This document shows, piece after piece, positions 14,721-26,440 of a stretch of DNA of 64,000 bases (positions are counted from its first letter, which is position 1; every line of letters starts with the position of its first letter). A model generated the notes under the pieces. It did not search any database. It was not told the origin of the DNA and was given only the letters and a program-made list of their open reading frames with translations. The translations under genes were made by a program, and so were the position numbers. Source of the stretch: Ariolimax columbianus (taxonomy: Eukaryota > Mollusca > Gastropoda > Stylommatophora > Arionidae); assembly GCA_036924085.1 (NCBI GenBank), contig JAVGWX010000011.1:24752739-24816738 (forward strand). The letters run 5' to 3'.

Positions 14721-15160
14721 CGAAGACCACACCTTACATTAAGGTCATGACAAAAATAAATTATTTTAAGATACATCTGATTTCTAACGACAGTAAGCAA
14801 TGTCCTATATCTTATACAGCCAGAATCGTGTTTACAAATCTCTTAACTTGTCCACGAAGTAGACATCTAACACAATATACACTTCCACCCAGTCATCATC
14901 GCTTGACGCAGAGAATGGAGAGACAAGTGGTTAAGTGACTGATATGTGATACTACTCGGGATAATGAGTTGTAGATACCGATGGATCTGTGGTGTAATGG
15001 GAGAGATCAAGTTGATTCTTCTCTGCTAATGTGAGAGGAAAGATCGTTGCATTCATGACAAGAACTTCTGGTTTCAGAGTCAGTTTAAGGAAGTAATCTG
15101 AGATCGCTTTAACAATGGTAGTCATTGTGTCGGAATCTCAATCTTTGATTCTGTTAGAAA
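14721..15160. other. Unique AT-rich DNA after the satellite edge
   Basis: Non-repetitive sequence. A 63-codon open frame at 14747-14938 has no recognisable features and I do not call it. No RNA gene or transposon seen. Confidence 0.6.
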
Positions 15161-15315
15161 AAAGGGATTGTATACATGAGAGGATAGAGAACATAATCTA
15201 TAGAACAAAGGGATTGTATACAACATGAGAGGATAGAGAACATCATCTATAGAACAAAGGGATTGTATACAACATGAGAGGATAGTGAACATAAACTATA
15301 GAACAAAGGGATGAG
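15161..15315. repeat. 49-bp tandem repeat, about 3 copies
   Basis: Copies begin with AAAGGGATTGTATACA at 15161, 15207 and 15256, with a partial fourth at 15305. The first copy lacks 3 bp. Confidence 0.9.
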
Positions 15316-15460
15316 AGAAGGCTACTTCTCAAAGAAAGCGCTCCGGTGAAGAAAAATAATCACAATATCTGAGAATACCTACAGAACATCTGAAACTATC
15401 GATGACTTTATTAATATGTAAGTATATCATGTAATCTATGTAATAAAGTGCTTACACGGG

Positions 15461-15461
<1 letters not shown>

Positions 15462-15503
<42 letters not shown>
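15462..15503. repeat. (TA)n microsatellite
   Basis: About 20 uninterrupted TA dinucleotides. The flanks (15316-15461 and 15504-15812) are unique sequence in which I see nothing recognisable. Confidence 0.97.
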
Positions 15504-15504
<1 letters not shown>

Positions 15505-15812
15505 CATAAGTGAAGTCAAGGTCAAGGATGTCCTTCTACAGACGTAGCCGCCAGTTAGGGATGAAGTGTTAGAGATTTCAGTACTAAGTCACATCGTATA
15601 TTGACAATTAGCAACCATTCCGCCTGCCCGCACCAAAATCTTATAATCAATAGATTTGTCGATTGAAATTCTCGGGAGTGAAATATGAGCATGAAAGTGT
15701 TATACTGCGCTGATTCCATATCCATTTTAATATCTGACGCGTAATTGGGTTTCCATTATTTGACTAATCCAAATAACTGACAAGAAACCTGCCTGTGCAC
15801 GTAAACGTGTTA

Positions 15813-15998
15813 ATTATTAGTTTTCTCACATCTGTCATATAGTCTATACTTATTAGTTTTCTCACATCTACCATTACGTTTATAATTATTAGTTTTCTAA
15901 CATCTACCATTACGTCTATAATTATTAGTTTTCTAACATCTACCATTACGTCTATAATTATTAGTTTTCTAACATCTATTATTACGTCTATAATTATT
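15813..15998. repeat. 36-bp tandem repeat, 5 copies
   Basis: The unit contains TATTAGTTTTCTAACATCTA, starting at 15815, 15851, 15887 and so on every 36 bp. Twelve-codon periodicity makes an 85-residue minus-strand open frame with a VRKLIIIDVMVD repeat; I treat this as a repeat artefact. Confidence 0.92.
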
Positions 15999-16829
15999 TT
16001 TGAACTCAGTTTCAAAGCCAAACGTTAACAACCCTAATTTACTGCTCGCCAGAGATACGGTTATGAATTACAACATCCGCTAACTTATCTACTGCACATC
16101 TAAACTACACAAAACACATTAGAGGGCATGGTGTTTGTCAAACAAGGCCATGTTTTGTTTCCTTAATTTAATCAAAGTCTCCAATAATCAATGCCATCTT
16201 TGAAGTCTGTAAGACTTAGCCATGTAATAATTACTGTTTAGCGCAATTGTCAGTTCCCAACGGTTTGTAACTCTTTCAGGACGTAGCGAAATGTCGATGC
16301 CTTGTGCAGCACCTTTTCCATTCCTCTCAGATTATCAGATAGTGTAAACATTTAAAGTTCCACTGTGTTTTATATTATCATAGATTGTGTCTGTGTCATA
16401 TGAAAGAGGGTTGCATGAGCTATAGGAAATATAAATTATAAAATGTTTCTCCATTTCTAAAAGAGTAAAGAAGCAAAAAACAATGAACATATCAAATATA
16501 CCCATCATAGACTATTAATCATTACGTTTTGTCATTTGGGACACACTTGTCTCGAAACTATATCTATTAGTTATCTAACGTACACCTTACATGACATGGT
16601 TTAGCCCATGACAATTGTGAGAGTCATTGCTACCTTGAGCGCGGGAAATGTTTACTTTTCAACTTTAAACGAGTAACATTTTATATTTGACCAAAATGTA
16701 AGGTTTCTCAGGTTTCACATTAGTTTATTTGTGAAGAACAATCGGAAGAATATATCTACTGTCGTTTCCGAGTCATGTAAAACTTATATTAAAAGTAAAA
16801 CGAAACACAATTTATATTGTTTTGTCTCC
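15999..16829. other. Unique AT-rich DNA, nothing recognised
   Basis: No long open frame, tandem repeat or transposon hallmark was found before the retrotransposon insertion that follows. Confidence 0.5.
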
Positions 16830-16841
16830 GGTCACACCAAT
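16830..16841. repeat. Target-site duplication, left copy (GGTCACACCAAT)
   Basis: The same 12 bp occur immediately beyond the 5' end of the LINE fragment at 17497-17508. Confidence 0.88.
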
Positions 16842-17496
16842 ACTTATTCTTCTTCTTCTTCTTCGTACGCAGTCAGACAGTAACCATTATTTTTTCGAAA
16901 AAAGCGGCGGTCATCCTGAGGCTGTCGCCGCTGCCATAGAGCTTGTCTTGCAGTTCCACTGGTGATGGCCCCATCTGCTCTCTCTGATCCTCGTATGTCG
17001 GGCAGTTCTGCAGCAGATGCTCAGCGGTCATTTTACCGGTACCACACGGGCATTCGTCGGTACCACCTATCATCAATTTGTTGAATAGGTGGTACCTCAG
17101 TCTATTGTGGCCAGTGCGAAGTCTGAAGACAACGACCTGCTCTCTTCGGTTCAACTGGTAATAGGCATCGTTTTTGTTGTAACCAGTATGTTCGGTTTCC
17201 CATTTGGTCATGTATCTGGCTTTGATAAGCCGTTTTGACTCTTCGTAAGTCATACTAGTATCTGTTTGTGGTAGTCTTGCACCTTCTTTTGCCAGTCTGT
17301 TTGCCTCCTCGTTGCCTTGGATGTTGCAGTGTGATGGGACCCACTGTACCACTACCCTTTTTGGTGCGGACTGCTGGCACAGTTTGTAGAGTGCTGCTCT
17401 TAAGTCATTAAGCTCAGTGTTTTTCTGGCTTTTTAGCGCTGTGACTACGGCGAGAGCATCTGTAAGCAGGACTATATAGCTTTCATTTTCTTTATG
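16842..17496 (-). mobile_element. 5'-truncated I/Nimbus-like non-LTR retrotransposon with target-site duplication
   Basis: A minus-strand 3' fragment of the same LINE family found at 29548, 40031 and 58196. Its 3' end (left side) is a (GAA)n tail, seen as CTT repeats at about 16847-16864, preceded in element sense by GTCTGACTGCGTACG. A 12-bp direct repeat GGTCACACCAAT flanks it at 16830-16841 and 17497-17508, with a few bases of microhomology at the 5' junction. That is what target-primed reverse transcription with 5' truncation leaves. RNase H-bearing elements of this kind belong to the I superfamily; Nimbus from Biomphalaria is the relative I have in mind. Exact clade is inference. Confidence 0.93.
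16873..17496 (-). pseudogene. C-terminal LINE polyprotein fragment: part of RNase H plus zinc-knuckle tail
   Basis: About 207 residues open to the natural stop (ending EKIMVTV). It begins inside RNase H: the LLTDALAVV strand carries one catalytic Asp and NEEANRLAKEG carries the last acidic site, here Asn in place of the Asp seen in the 58196 copy (NEEADRLAKEG). The first two catalytic acids lie in the missing 5' part. After it comes a linker (YYQLNRREQVVVFRLRTGH) and a Cys-x-Cys...His-x4-Cys knuckle (ECPCGTGKMTAEHLLQNC). In the intact element this would be the end of ORF2, cleaving RNA of the RNA:DNA hybrid. As a truncated copy without a start or reverse transcriptase it cannot act alone. Confidence 0.9.
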
Positions 17497-17508
17497 GGTC
17501 ACACCAAT
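17497..17508. repeat. Target-site duplication, right copy (GGTCACACCAAT)
   Basis: Partner of the 16830-16841 copy. Its first bases overlap the element's GTGAC by microhomology, so the exact 5' junction is ambiguous by a few bases. Confidence 0.88.
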
Positions 17509-18694
17509 TCAATGTTCCGTGTATCCAACAACGCCCAAGTTTTATGAAAAATTGACTTCTGTGTTCGAAACATTCAGATTGACTAGAAAACTCATCACAC
17601 GAGCTTAAATGAAGTAGAAATTTTCACTTTAAGAAATAGTATCGAAGAAACTAAGCACTTTGTGTGCATAAAAAAAAAGAGCCGATCAGTGCTTGGAGTT
17701 TGGCTATCGATAATAGTATTTAACGACAAACAGGAAGCAAATAATGTTTCAACAAAAACTTCTTACTTTTACCATTTTTGTGTAAAACAAAACTGAAGGA
17801 GCAACCTACATTTCTAAAACATCTAAAAACGCTGTCACGCAGAAAAAAACAAATATTTGTATACAAAAATTAGATGCCACTTAATACAGGTTTTAAGATA
17901 ATCTCAGGAAAGGATAAATTAAAGTATTAAATTGTTTTTGCAAAATACAATCACCTACAAGAACAATAGGGCCTAGCTTCAAATTAACTAATGAAAGGTC
18001 CAGATCAGATATTATAAAATATTTTTTTAGTCAGAGAGTGGGGATTGCTTGCAAAACGTAATGGAGACAGGGGCAGTTAATACATTTAAGAATGGTTTGG
18101 ATGCGTAGAGCTTTTAGAACAAGGAATTGTAAATGAAACTGGTTGTATACAGACTATGCAGAGTCTTCTAAAACAGTATACACACGTTAAATTAAGTACC
18201 GTTATAAAATATAATCTTAAATGATTGGCCCCTGACAGTGGCCACCTGTGCTAAAATCCAAGAATAAACGGCTCCAAACAATGGTTCCTCGGAAACGAAT
18301 GATAACAAAGATGGATAGGAACAATTGTGAATGCCACAGTCGCGTGAATGACCGTAATGTCACGTGATTACTGCTTTGATGACGCACTTCTGGCATACAT
18401 TCAAATCCGATTCATGATGTCGCACAAAGTCAACAAGGTTCGGAAGGAAGTCGAACAACTAGCCAAACAAAAACAACACATACACATGGTGATGGATAAT
18501 AGCTACGTTACGTCACAGTATAAACAAATGTGCTCTATAAAATACGATTGATCAGAGCGTAGTTTTTAGTAAAGTGTTTCTTGTTTGTCTTGTCCATTGT
18601 CGCCCATTACTAAATCGAGAACCACCACTGCAGTCGGTTCCTTATAGGAAGTCTGTGTCGAATGACATTGTTAGTTCTGGTTTACGTAGCGGTT
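17509..18694. other. Unique AT-rich DNA, nothing recognised
   Basis: Only a short unrecognised 67-codon open frame (18348-18551, plus) is present, without domain features or good coding context. Confidence 0.5.
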
Positions 18695-18893
18695 TGTGTT
18701 TGAGGACTTTATACAATCAGGTAGATGTGGTTTCTGTTATATTATGTGTTTGAAGACTTTATACGTTCAGTTAGTGGTGGTTTCTGTAACAGTATGTGTT
18801 TGAATACTGTATAGGTTATGGAAGTGGTGGTTTCTGTATCAGAATGCGTTTGATGACTTTATATGTTCAGATTGTGGTGGCTTCTGTTACAAT
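18695..18893. repeat. 50-bp tandem repeat, 4 diverged copies
   Basis: The motif TGTGTTTGA...ACTTTATA...GTGGTGGTTTCTGT starts at 18695, 18745, 18795 and 18845. Confidence 0.9.
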
Positions 18894-19098
18894 TTGCTCA
18901 GTCTGTTAGCTCGTTCTCGGATGGTGGACACTGAAATATGGTCCACTATCTAAGTACTACTTACTTAATTCTCACCTCACTCTTAATCAGTAATGTCCTT
19001 GTTCAAATTCCCATTTTATATCTTTGGTAAGTGATGATTTAAAAAAAAAAACTGACTTACTCCATTATTTCTTAGCCAGAGTGAATGACGTGAGTGAT

Positions 19099-19164
19099 TT
19101 GTGTGTGTGTGTGTGTGTGTGCGCGTGCGTTCCTTCGTGTGTGAGAGAGAGAGAGAGAGAGAGA
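19099..19164. repeat. (GT)n and (GA)n microsatellites
   Basis: GT run at 19099-19122 grading into GCGCGTGCGT, then a GA run at 19143-19164. Confidence 0.95.
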
Positions 19165-19454
19165 CGAGAGACGAGAATATAGGCCCACGTCCACACTGTT
19201 AGCATTTCATAAGACTTTACTAGCAGTGCGGTCTAATTACAACATCGTAGAAGGCTCACATATGTGCACTCTGACATTCACTCAAGCCAATAGTTTGCTG
19301 AGTGTGGAGAAACATTCTTTACCGAATGATTGGACCAGAAACAACATCACGATACTTTTCAAGAAAACATTACAAACGATACCTCATATGCGTGACAAGC
19401 AAATAGTACCAATAAAACGGCGTTATCACATATTACTATGCATGATGCTATGAT

Positions 19455-20375
19455 ATGATGAACGAGAACATTCCAAAAGATACTTGATATGATAAACGAA
19501 AATAGCAGGAACAAAATCACAATATCGTACAAGAAATCACTAAATATGATTCCTCATAGGATGAACGTAAACAGAACAGTAAAGACGATACGTGGTGGGA
19601 TATAAGACAATACTTAAACGATACCACGAAAACATACCATAACATGGAAGAGGCTGCTTTGCTGAAATGCTATGTAATAACACTATATACAATACGATGA
19701 TATGATACAAGAAAATACTATAAACAATACCTCGATATCATATAAGAACACGAAAGAGACGATACCTGATTCGATACATAACACACTAGAAACAATAATT
19801 TGAAATGATACAAGAAAACATTAGAAACAATACCCCTATATAATTCAAGAAAACACTTTAAACAATACCTGATATGATGCTAGAAATCACTAGAAACAAT
19901 AATTGATATGATCCAAAAAAACACTTGAAACAATAACTGATAAAAAATACAAAAAAACTTTGAAACAATCCCTGATATTATACCAAAAAAAAACAACAAC
20001 TGGAAACAGTACCTGCTATGATGCTAGAAATCGCTATAAAGAATAAATGATTTGTTACAAGAAGACACTAGAAACAATACCGTGAAATTAAAACAAAAAA
20101 TCATTAGAAACAATACCTAATGGGATGCAAGAAAACACTATAAAAAAAACTGATGTGATACAAGAAAACATTACAAACAATACCGTGATATTAAAACAAG
20201 AAAACATAAGAAACAATGCCTGATATGATTCAAGAAAAAACTAGAAATAATACCCTGATATTAAAACAAGAAAACAATAGAAACAGTACCTGATATGATA
20301 CAAGCAAACACGAGAAACAATGCATGATATGATACAAGAAAACACTAATAACAATCCCTGATATGATACAAGAAA
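19455..20375. repeat. 34/35-bp array of unit A, first part
   Basis: Degenerate copies of TGATATGATACAAGAAAACA followed by CTAGAAACAATACC. Related arrays lie at 21304-22035, 31598-32340 and 45275-45730, each upstream of one of the three receptor genes. Confidence 0.93.
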
Positions 20376-21303
20376 ATGTAGAAGACCCCACTGTTTGCCC
20401 TGGCAGTTATTCTAACTTAGAACATTCTCACACTCATCCACATCATTCATGACCATACTCAGTAAATGACATATCACACAGCAGGTGGCATATGTATTAT
20501 TTAATACTCATACCAGAAAAATGAGTAGTGAAATTACAAACACAATACAATGCATATCATCTTAACTAAGTATTATATTATTAAATATATATGTTAATAT
20601 ACATATTAACTAAAGCGGAAATTTTAAGCATTAGCTCTTGATGGAATTCCCAACTATCTAAAACCCAGGTCTATTGCCTTACTCTCATCACACACAAATC
20701 TCTTTAACTGCATCCTCAACACACCTTATCAAAAACTTCCTCACTCAAATCCCCTCAGACGGGCGATCTGGACATACCTCGTTCACAATGTCCCCTGCTT
20801 GCAACACACGTTCAGATTATCTATTAATACAAAACTCACACACCTATTTGAGCGATCCTGTTCTATAACTAACATTCGTCCAACAGTCTATCAATCGCTC
20901 CTCTATCTAAGTCGGTGAGCTAAACAGACTATCTAAATTCAGTCTCTCTCTGGCTCTCATCTCTCTATCCAGCCTCCTCTCCATCCAGCCTCCTGAGCTA
21001 AACTTTGTCTCGAGTTATCTACACTCAAGCAAAGTCAGAGCTTGACCAATGGATCTCAGGGGATGGCTCTATTCAGTCTTATTGGAACGAAATACTTTGC
21101 TCCTTTGCCAATCCGTCTGTCACTCATTCTCCCCCTACCCAAATCGGAAGGCCTGTGGTCAGCTCCTACCTGTCCACATTCTTTGCCTCAACTCTGTTCT
21201 CCTTTGTTGAGACGGTGAGTGACTTTGACACGCATTCAGGTACCTTTGTTATCAGCAACTACATCATCCCTGTCCTAAACTCTTTGCTCCGGCGGGAACT
21301 GTT
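20376..21303. other. 928-bp non-repetitive interruption of the array
   Basis: The array stops after CAAGAAAA and resumes at AAAACACTAGAAACAATTCC with the same orientation and unit, so this is most simply an insertion. It holds a 103-codon open frame at 21005-21316 (plus) whose last codons run into the array. I recognise no protein domain, terminal inverted repeats, tail or target-site duplication, so the class is unknown. Confidence 0.55.
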
Positions 21304-22035
21304 ACAAAAACACTAGAAACAATTCCTTAAATGATACATTTAAATACTAGAAACACTACCTGTTATGATAAAATAACAACTTTGAAACAATCCCTGATAT
21401 GCTACAAGAAAACACTATAGACAATACATGATATGGTACAATAAAACACTAGAACAACACCTGATATAATAAAAGAAAACACTAAAAACAATACCCAATA
21501 TGATTCAACAAAACACTAAACACAATACATGATATGATGCTAGAAAACACTAGAAACAATACCTGATATGATACAAGAAAACATTAGAAACAATCCCTTA
21601 TATGATGCTAAAAAACACTGGAAACAGTACCTGGTATAATACAATAACAACTTTGAAACAGTCCCTGATATGATTCAAGAACACACTAGAAACAATACCG
21701 TGATATTAAAACAAGAAAACATTAGAAACAATACCTGATATGATACAAGAAAACATTAGAAAGAATACCTGATATAATTCAAGGAAACACTAGGAAAAAT
21801 ACATGTTATGATTCAACAAAACACTAAAAACAACACCTGATATGATGCTAGAAAACACTAGAAACTATACCGTGATATTAAAACAAGAAAACACTAGAAA
21901 CAATACCTGTTTTGATACAAGAAAACACTAGAAACCATTCTATGATATCATACAATAAAACACTAGAAACTATACCGTGATATTAAAACAAGAAAACACT
22001 AGAAATAATACCTGATTTGATACGAGAAAACACTG
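21304..22035. repeat. 34/35-bp array of unit A, second part
   Basis: Continuation of the ACACTAGAAACAATACC array after the interruption; copies alternate between TGATATGATACAAGAA and GTGATATTAAAACAAGAA starts. Confidence 0.93.
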
Positions 22036-22312
22036 TCAGACTGACAGTAGTTCTTCTTTTGATGCTACACTTATATCGCTGTCTCTTCTCCATCGAACTT
22101 TACCCGTTCCTTCTACGAGACGTGTTCAAATAAAATCTAACCAAACTACAGCAAAGGTACTTTCGTACCATGCGCATCAAGACATCACTTCTGGTGTAAA
22201 CAGCACACCAACCGTCAAGTTTGCAAAAATTGCGTTATCCTCTGACTCATAGCATACCGTTTAAAACATGGCGGGTGTGATACGGAGTCCGTCCAGAGAT
22301 GATCATTGAGCG

Positions 22313-22490
22313 GTGATTTGGTTTCTAACAGCTGAAGGATGTCGGCCAGTTGACATTTATCGAAGAATACAGGCAGTGTATGGTGACAAAAGTGTGTCGA
22401 AGACAACAGTGAAAAAGTACACAACGATATTAAAAGAAGAAAATGAGTTAACGAAAGATCTTCCGAGACCAGGTCAGGCACATATTGTTG
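22313..22490 (+). pseudogene. Mariner transposase N-terminal HTH fragment (left arm)
   Basis: The translation reads VIWFLTAEGC, then RIQAVYGDKSVSKTTVK, then LTKDLPRPGQA. This matches the general layout of the first helix-turn-helix of mariner/SETMAR-type transposases (aromatic-rich helix, YGD..VS..TV recognition helix, DPRPGR-like linker), which binds the TIR. A stop lies just upstream and the frame ends at the inverted junction, so only about 60 residues survive. Confidence 0.8.
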
Positions 22491-22600
22491 CGTTAACTCA
22501 CGTCCTTCATTAAACATCGGCTTCCAATTCTTCACTGTTGTCTTCGACACCCTGCATTCTGATCGACATCATTCAGCTGTTCGCTGATAAACTCTGGGCG
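22491..22600 (-). pseudogene. Mariner transposase N-terminal fragment (right arm)
   Basis: On the minus strand the right arm encodes VSKTTVKNWKPMFNEGRELT, the same recognition-helix region as the left arm but with a different spelling, so the two arms were separate copies or have diverged since joining. The part equivalent to YRRIQAVYGD is deleted. Confidence 0.75.
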
Positions 22601-22849
22601 GTTTCCGTATCACACCCGCCATGTTTTCAACGGTGCGCTGAGGGAACTTGGAGTCGGATGATAATGCAATGTTTGCAAACTTGACGGTTGGTATGTGCTG
22701 TTTACACCAGAAGCGAACCCATCATACTCATCGTACGTATGTCCACTTGTTGTAAGTTGGTCTGATTTTATTTGAATACGCCTCGTAGATTTGTATTCAA
22801 TAAAGAATCGTGTCTGACCAACATATTTGACTTGCCTAATTTTAATGTC

Positions 22850-23250
22850 TGTCAAAAGTTATCCTTACACATGCCTGCTCTCGTCACCACGTCGCCATTT
22901 GTGTGTTTCTCTTTGCATAAAATGCCACACATTTCGAGGACCTCTATTTTGTTTTCCAACTGTTTGTTCCCAGTCCATGTTTTACACCTAATACTAATGC
23001 TGAATATATAAATATTTAAACAACCTGATGAGTCTCATTTAACACGTATATTTGATCTGTCTAGATGCCAACATATTCCTCGTGATATTAAATTCTGTTT
23101 TGGCTATTCCTATTCTCGTCTTGACTTCCCTCTCCCGTCTACTATTACTTGTAACTATATGTCCCAGATACAAGTAGCTGTCTATCTGTCCCAGATACAA
23201 GTAGCTGTCTATCTGTTCTAGTACCCCGCTGTTCACAAGGATATTCATTT
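22850..23250 (-). mobile_element. RTE-like non-LTR relic, C-terminal part of RT protein
   Basis: The minus strand reads LEQIDSYLYLGHIVT...EVKTRIGIAKTEFN...NMLASRQ, then in a shifted frame CKTWTGNKQLENKIEVLEM. This follows the conserved region after the RT core of RTE-type proteins (YLG...I..RI..AK..F, then ETWT......LE..EM). A 27-bp tandem duplication (GATACAAGTAGCTGTCTATC twice, about 23163-23216) repeats IDSYLYLGQ. Frameshifts make it a dead copy. Confidence 0.75.
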
Positions 23251-23542
23251 GTCTCCATTATCTAACCAATAGCCATCAGATAGAGAAATGATTTGAAGAG
23301 GTTGCTTAATCATCATCGTGTTCCGGTTGAGTAGTCCACGACTGGCTGTAAAGTTATCTGAGCATGCCCCTCTATATGGCTGTATCCTCTTGTGCTTTCA
23401 TCATTTCAGCATAGTACTTTGATGTCTTTGCATATTACTGCATCCTCTGCAGCTCGAATTATTTCAGAATACATTGGTGCTTTAATGCCTCTCTATATCT
23501 GATATGTAAACATGAGTCTTTGTAGTTCCATTCCTCTCTTCC

Positions 23543-23740
23543 ACTCAATCTTGCACTAGTATAGTCTGTAGAAGACTTTCTTGTTTAATCTTGTGTCCTG
23601 ACCAACTCAATCTTGCACTAGTATAGTCTGTAGAAGACTTTCTTGTTTCATCTTGTGTCCTTACCAACTCAATCTTGCACTAGTATAGTCTGTACAAGAC
23701 TTTCTTGTTTCATATTGTGTTTTAACCAATTAAATCTTCG
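23543..23740. repeat. 62-bp tandem repeat, 3 copies
   Basis: ACTCAATCTTGCACTAGTAT begins at 23543, 23605 and 23667, with a decayed fourth start at 23729. Confidence 0.92.
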
Positions 23741-25330
23741 TTTATGTGTCATTTTAAATATGAGTATTCGTGCGCCTACTTCAGTGAGTAAATTGCCATT
23801 GGATCTCCTTTCTGTCCAACTCACTCATTCCATTCTTCGTTAGCACCACGTTTCAAATACTTCAAAGCATTTTTCACCCGTCTTTGGTAGAGTCCATGTC
23901 TGTGCGCAATACACCGCAGTTGACCATTTATGATTGATGATCATTCGTTTCCTCAGTTCAGTCCCGGTATTCTTTGAGGTTAGCAATCTATGTTTCTCTC
24001 TGACGCCCATATTTCCAGTTCAGCCCACGTCCTAATGTCATTCTCATTTTGAACATCTTATATTATGGATTGCGCTAAACATGTAAACATTTGTACAATT
24101 ACACTGGGGCCATACACGTAATTATAGCTTATTGAATAAGTCGACATCAATGTGTTTATCTAACAAGCTCATTCATGGCAGGGGAAGTAAGGAAAATATA
24201 ACTCTTATTTTAGTAATACAAACATTGAGTTCACTAACTTTTCAACTAGACCACAACATTGTTTCAACTATATAATTATCAGCAATTTTCCGAACATTCT
24301 GAACCGAACGATAGAAAAATTATGTGTATAGAACAAGTAAAATTTACTCCGATTACAAATATATTGACCATGTCCAATCATCTTGCTACGAGATAAGAGA
24401 AGAGACTATGGCGTTCTAGTAAGTAACGAGTTATCTAACTTCATAATTGGAAAAATGATTAAGAAAGATAAAACAGACAGAGACGAAAATAATAATTTAA
24501 TGATTATAGGGTAATAGTAAGTTGGGTTAATGTTGGATTAATGTGTGCTAGATAAAACAAAAACGTATCTGAAATTAGATGATTGAAGTATGATACGTTA
24601 ACATTATCTGTGCCTTGTTATCACACCATCTTGTATCAGGTGCGAGGTCGTGCACAAACGTCTCTAACACTTCATCATCAGCGGCAGTATCTGTTGCAAG
24701 ACTGTCTTTACTATTAACTGTATTAATTATTGTAACAATATCTCAACATTGAAAGCGTGTGTTGATAGATTGAGGAGATTGGGTTGCGATGTTTTGATTA
24801 AGTTCTATTGTCAAAGTAGGACAGGTTCAAATCTTGGAACATGATAGATTTTTATAACCGATGATCAATTAAAATCTAAACTTACTGCATTGATAAGCGG
24901 TTTTTATTCCTTAGACATATAAACAGATTCGAATGGTAACAGACAAACGCAACAACAAAACCCTACCCTAGTAATGATATCACACTTACTAATATGGATA
25001 TATTACATGCCATAACCTATTGACATGGGCAGAGAACATGCGTCAAGCCACCAGCACGAGCTTCAACTATCTATTATCTTACTGTGTTATCTATGCAAGT
25101 TATCAGAGGTTGGGCGCACGGATAGGACATCGGTCAAGCGACAAAGTGAACACGGATTAAGAACAGCAGTAAATTCAACGATTGTTTTTTATTGGAAGTA
25201 CCATTACACAACTGGCCTGTTTACGACGGCCTATTACTAGGGCAAGCGACCTTTTTTGCTCAGTCCTACAAACCCAATGGCGGACACTGGGGATTGCAAT
25301 AAGTGCGCTAAGGAAATTAGTCGTGAGCTA
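23741..25330. other. Receptor-unit spacer A, shared with units B and C
   Basis: From about 24140 the sequence aligns by eye with 33345-34480 and 47460-48540. Shared landmarks include GAACCGAA.GATT/GATAG, ATATATTGAC.ATGTCCAA, ATCAGCGGCAGTATCTG, a GGTTCAAATC box at about 24824, GAGCATGCGTCAA-type sequence at 25030-25050 and GTGAACACGGATT at 25146. No gene is evident. It is evidence that the duplicated unit is much larger than the receptor coding region. Confidence 0.75.
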
Positions 25331-25351
25331 TCCTTTAATGTGTTTGTGTGT

Positions 25352-26440
25352 GAGTGTCTGTGTGTGTGTGTGTATTTGTGTGTATATGTGTGTGTGTTTG
25401 ACCCAAGTATGTATTATTATGCGTGTGAACCAAGTAATATATTATTAGTAGTATGTGTGACCCAAGTAAGGTCTTATTGTGTGTGTGTTACCCAACTAAG
25501 GCATTGTTGTGTGTGTGACCCAAGTAGGGTATTATTGTGTGTACGAACCAAATAAGGTAGTATTGTGTGTACGAACCAAATAAGGTAGTAGTGTGTGTGT
25601 AACCCAAGTAAGGTATTATTGTGTGTACGAAACAAGTCAGGTAGTATTGTGTGTGTGACCCAAGTAGGCTAATATTGTGTGTACGAACCAAGTCAGGTAG
25701 TATTGTGTGTGTAACCAAAGTAAAGTAGTATTGTGTATAAGAACCAAGTAAGGTAGTATTGTGTGTACGAACCAAATAAGGTAGTATTGTGTGTGTAACC
25801 CAAGTAAGGTATTATTGTGTGTGTGACCCAAGTAAGGTAGTATTGTGTGTGTGACCCAAGTAAGGTAGTATTGTGTGTGTGATCCAAGTAAGGTAGTATA
25901 TTGTGTGTGACCCAAGTAGGGTATTATTGTGTGTGTGACCCAAGTAGGATATTGCGTGTGTGTGTACCAAGTAAGGTATTATTGTGTGTTTGTGTAACTC
26001 AAGTAAAATATAATTGTGTGTTTGTGCAACCCATGTAAGGTATTATTGTGTGTGTCATCCGAGTAAAATATTATTGTTTGTGATCCACGTAAGATATTAT
26101 TGTATGTGTGATCCAGGTAAGGTATTTTTGTTTATGTAATAAGATTAAAGCATTATTGTATGTTTGTGTCACCAAAGAAATATATTATTGTGTGTGATCC
26201 AAGATAGATATTATTGTATGTGTGATCCAGGTAAGGTATTTTTGTTTATGTAATACGAGTAAATCATTATTGTGTGTTTGTGTTCTCAAAAAAATAAATT
26301 TTTGTGTGTGATCCAAGAAAGATATTATTATATGTGTGATCCAAGTAATGTATTTATTGTGTGTGACCCCAGTGAGGACGTCTTATATGTATCGGAGCTC
26401 AGTGAAGTATTATTGTGTATTTGACACCAGTAAAGTATTT
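25352..26440. repeat. GTGTGTGACCCAAGTAAGGTATTATT array upstream of receptor A
   Basis: About 35-40 copies of a 25-30-bp unit (GTGTGTGACCCAAGTAAGG then TATTATT), degrading toward the right end. It occupies the same position relative to its receptor as the arrays at 34489-36005 and 48553-50060, and shares the TGAC-N4-GT core. Confidence 0.95.

Larger units (their letters stand above)
22116..22785. mobile_element. Mariner-derived foldback element (two 5' ends head to head)
   Basis: The ends are matching inverted repeats: CGAGACGTGTTCAAATAAAA on the left and, on the other strand from the right, CGAGGCGTATTCAAATAAAA. TA dinucleotides flank both sides (22114-22115, 22786-22787), the Tc1/mariner target duplication. 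Homology between the arms goes far beyond a normal TIR: both include TTCTGGTGTAAACAGCACA, AACATGGCGGGTGTGATACG and the start of a transposase gene, meeting near 22485-22495. The right arm lacks about 37 bp present in the left. With no catalytic domain it is non-autonomous. Confidence 0.88.
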
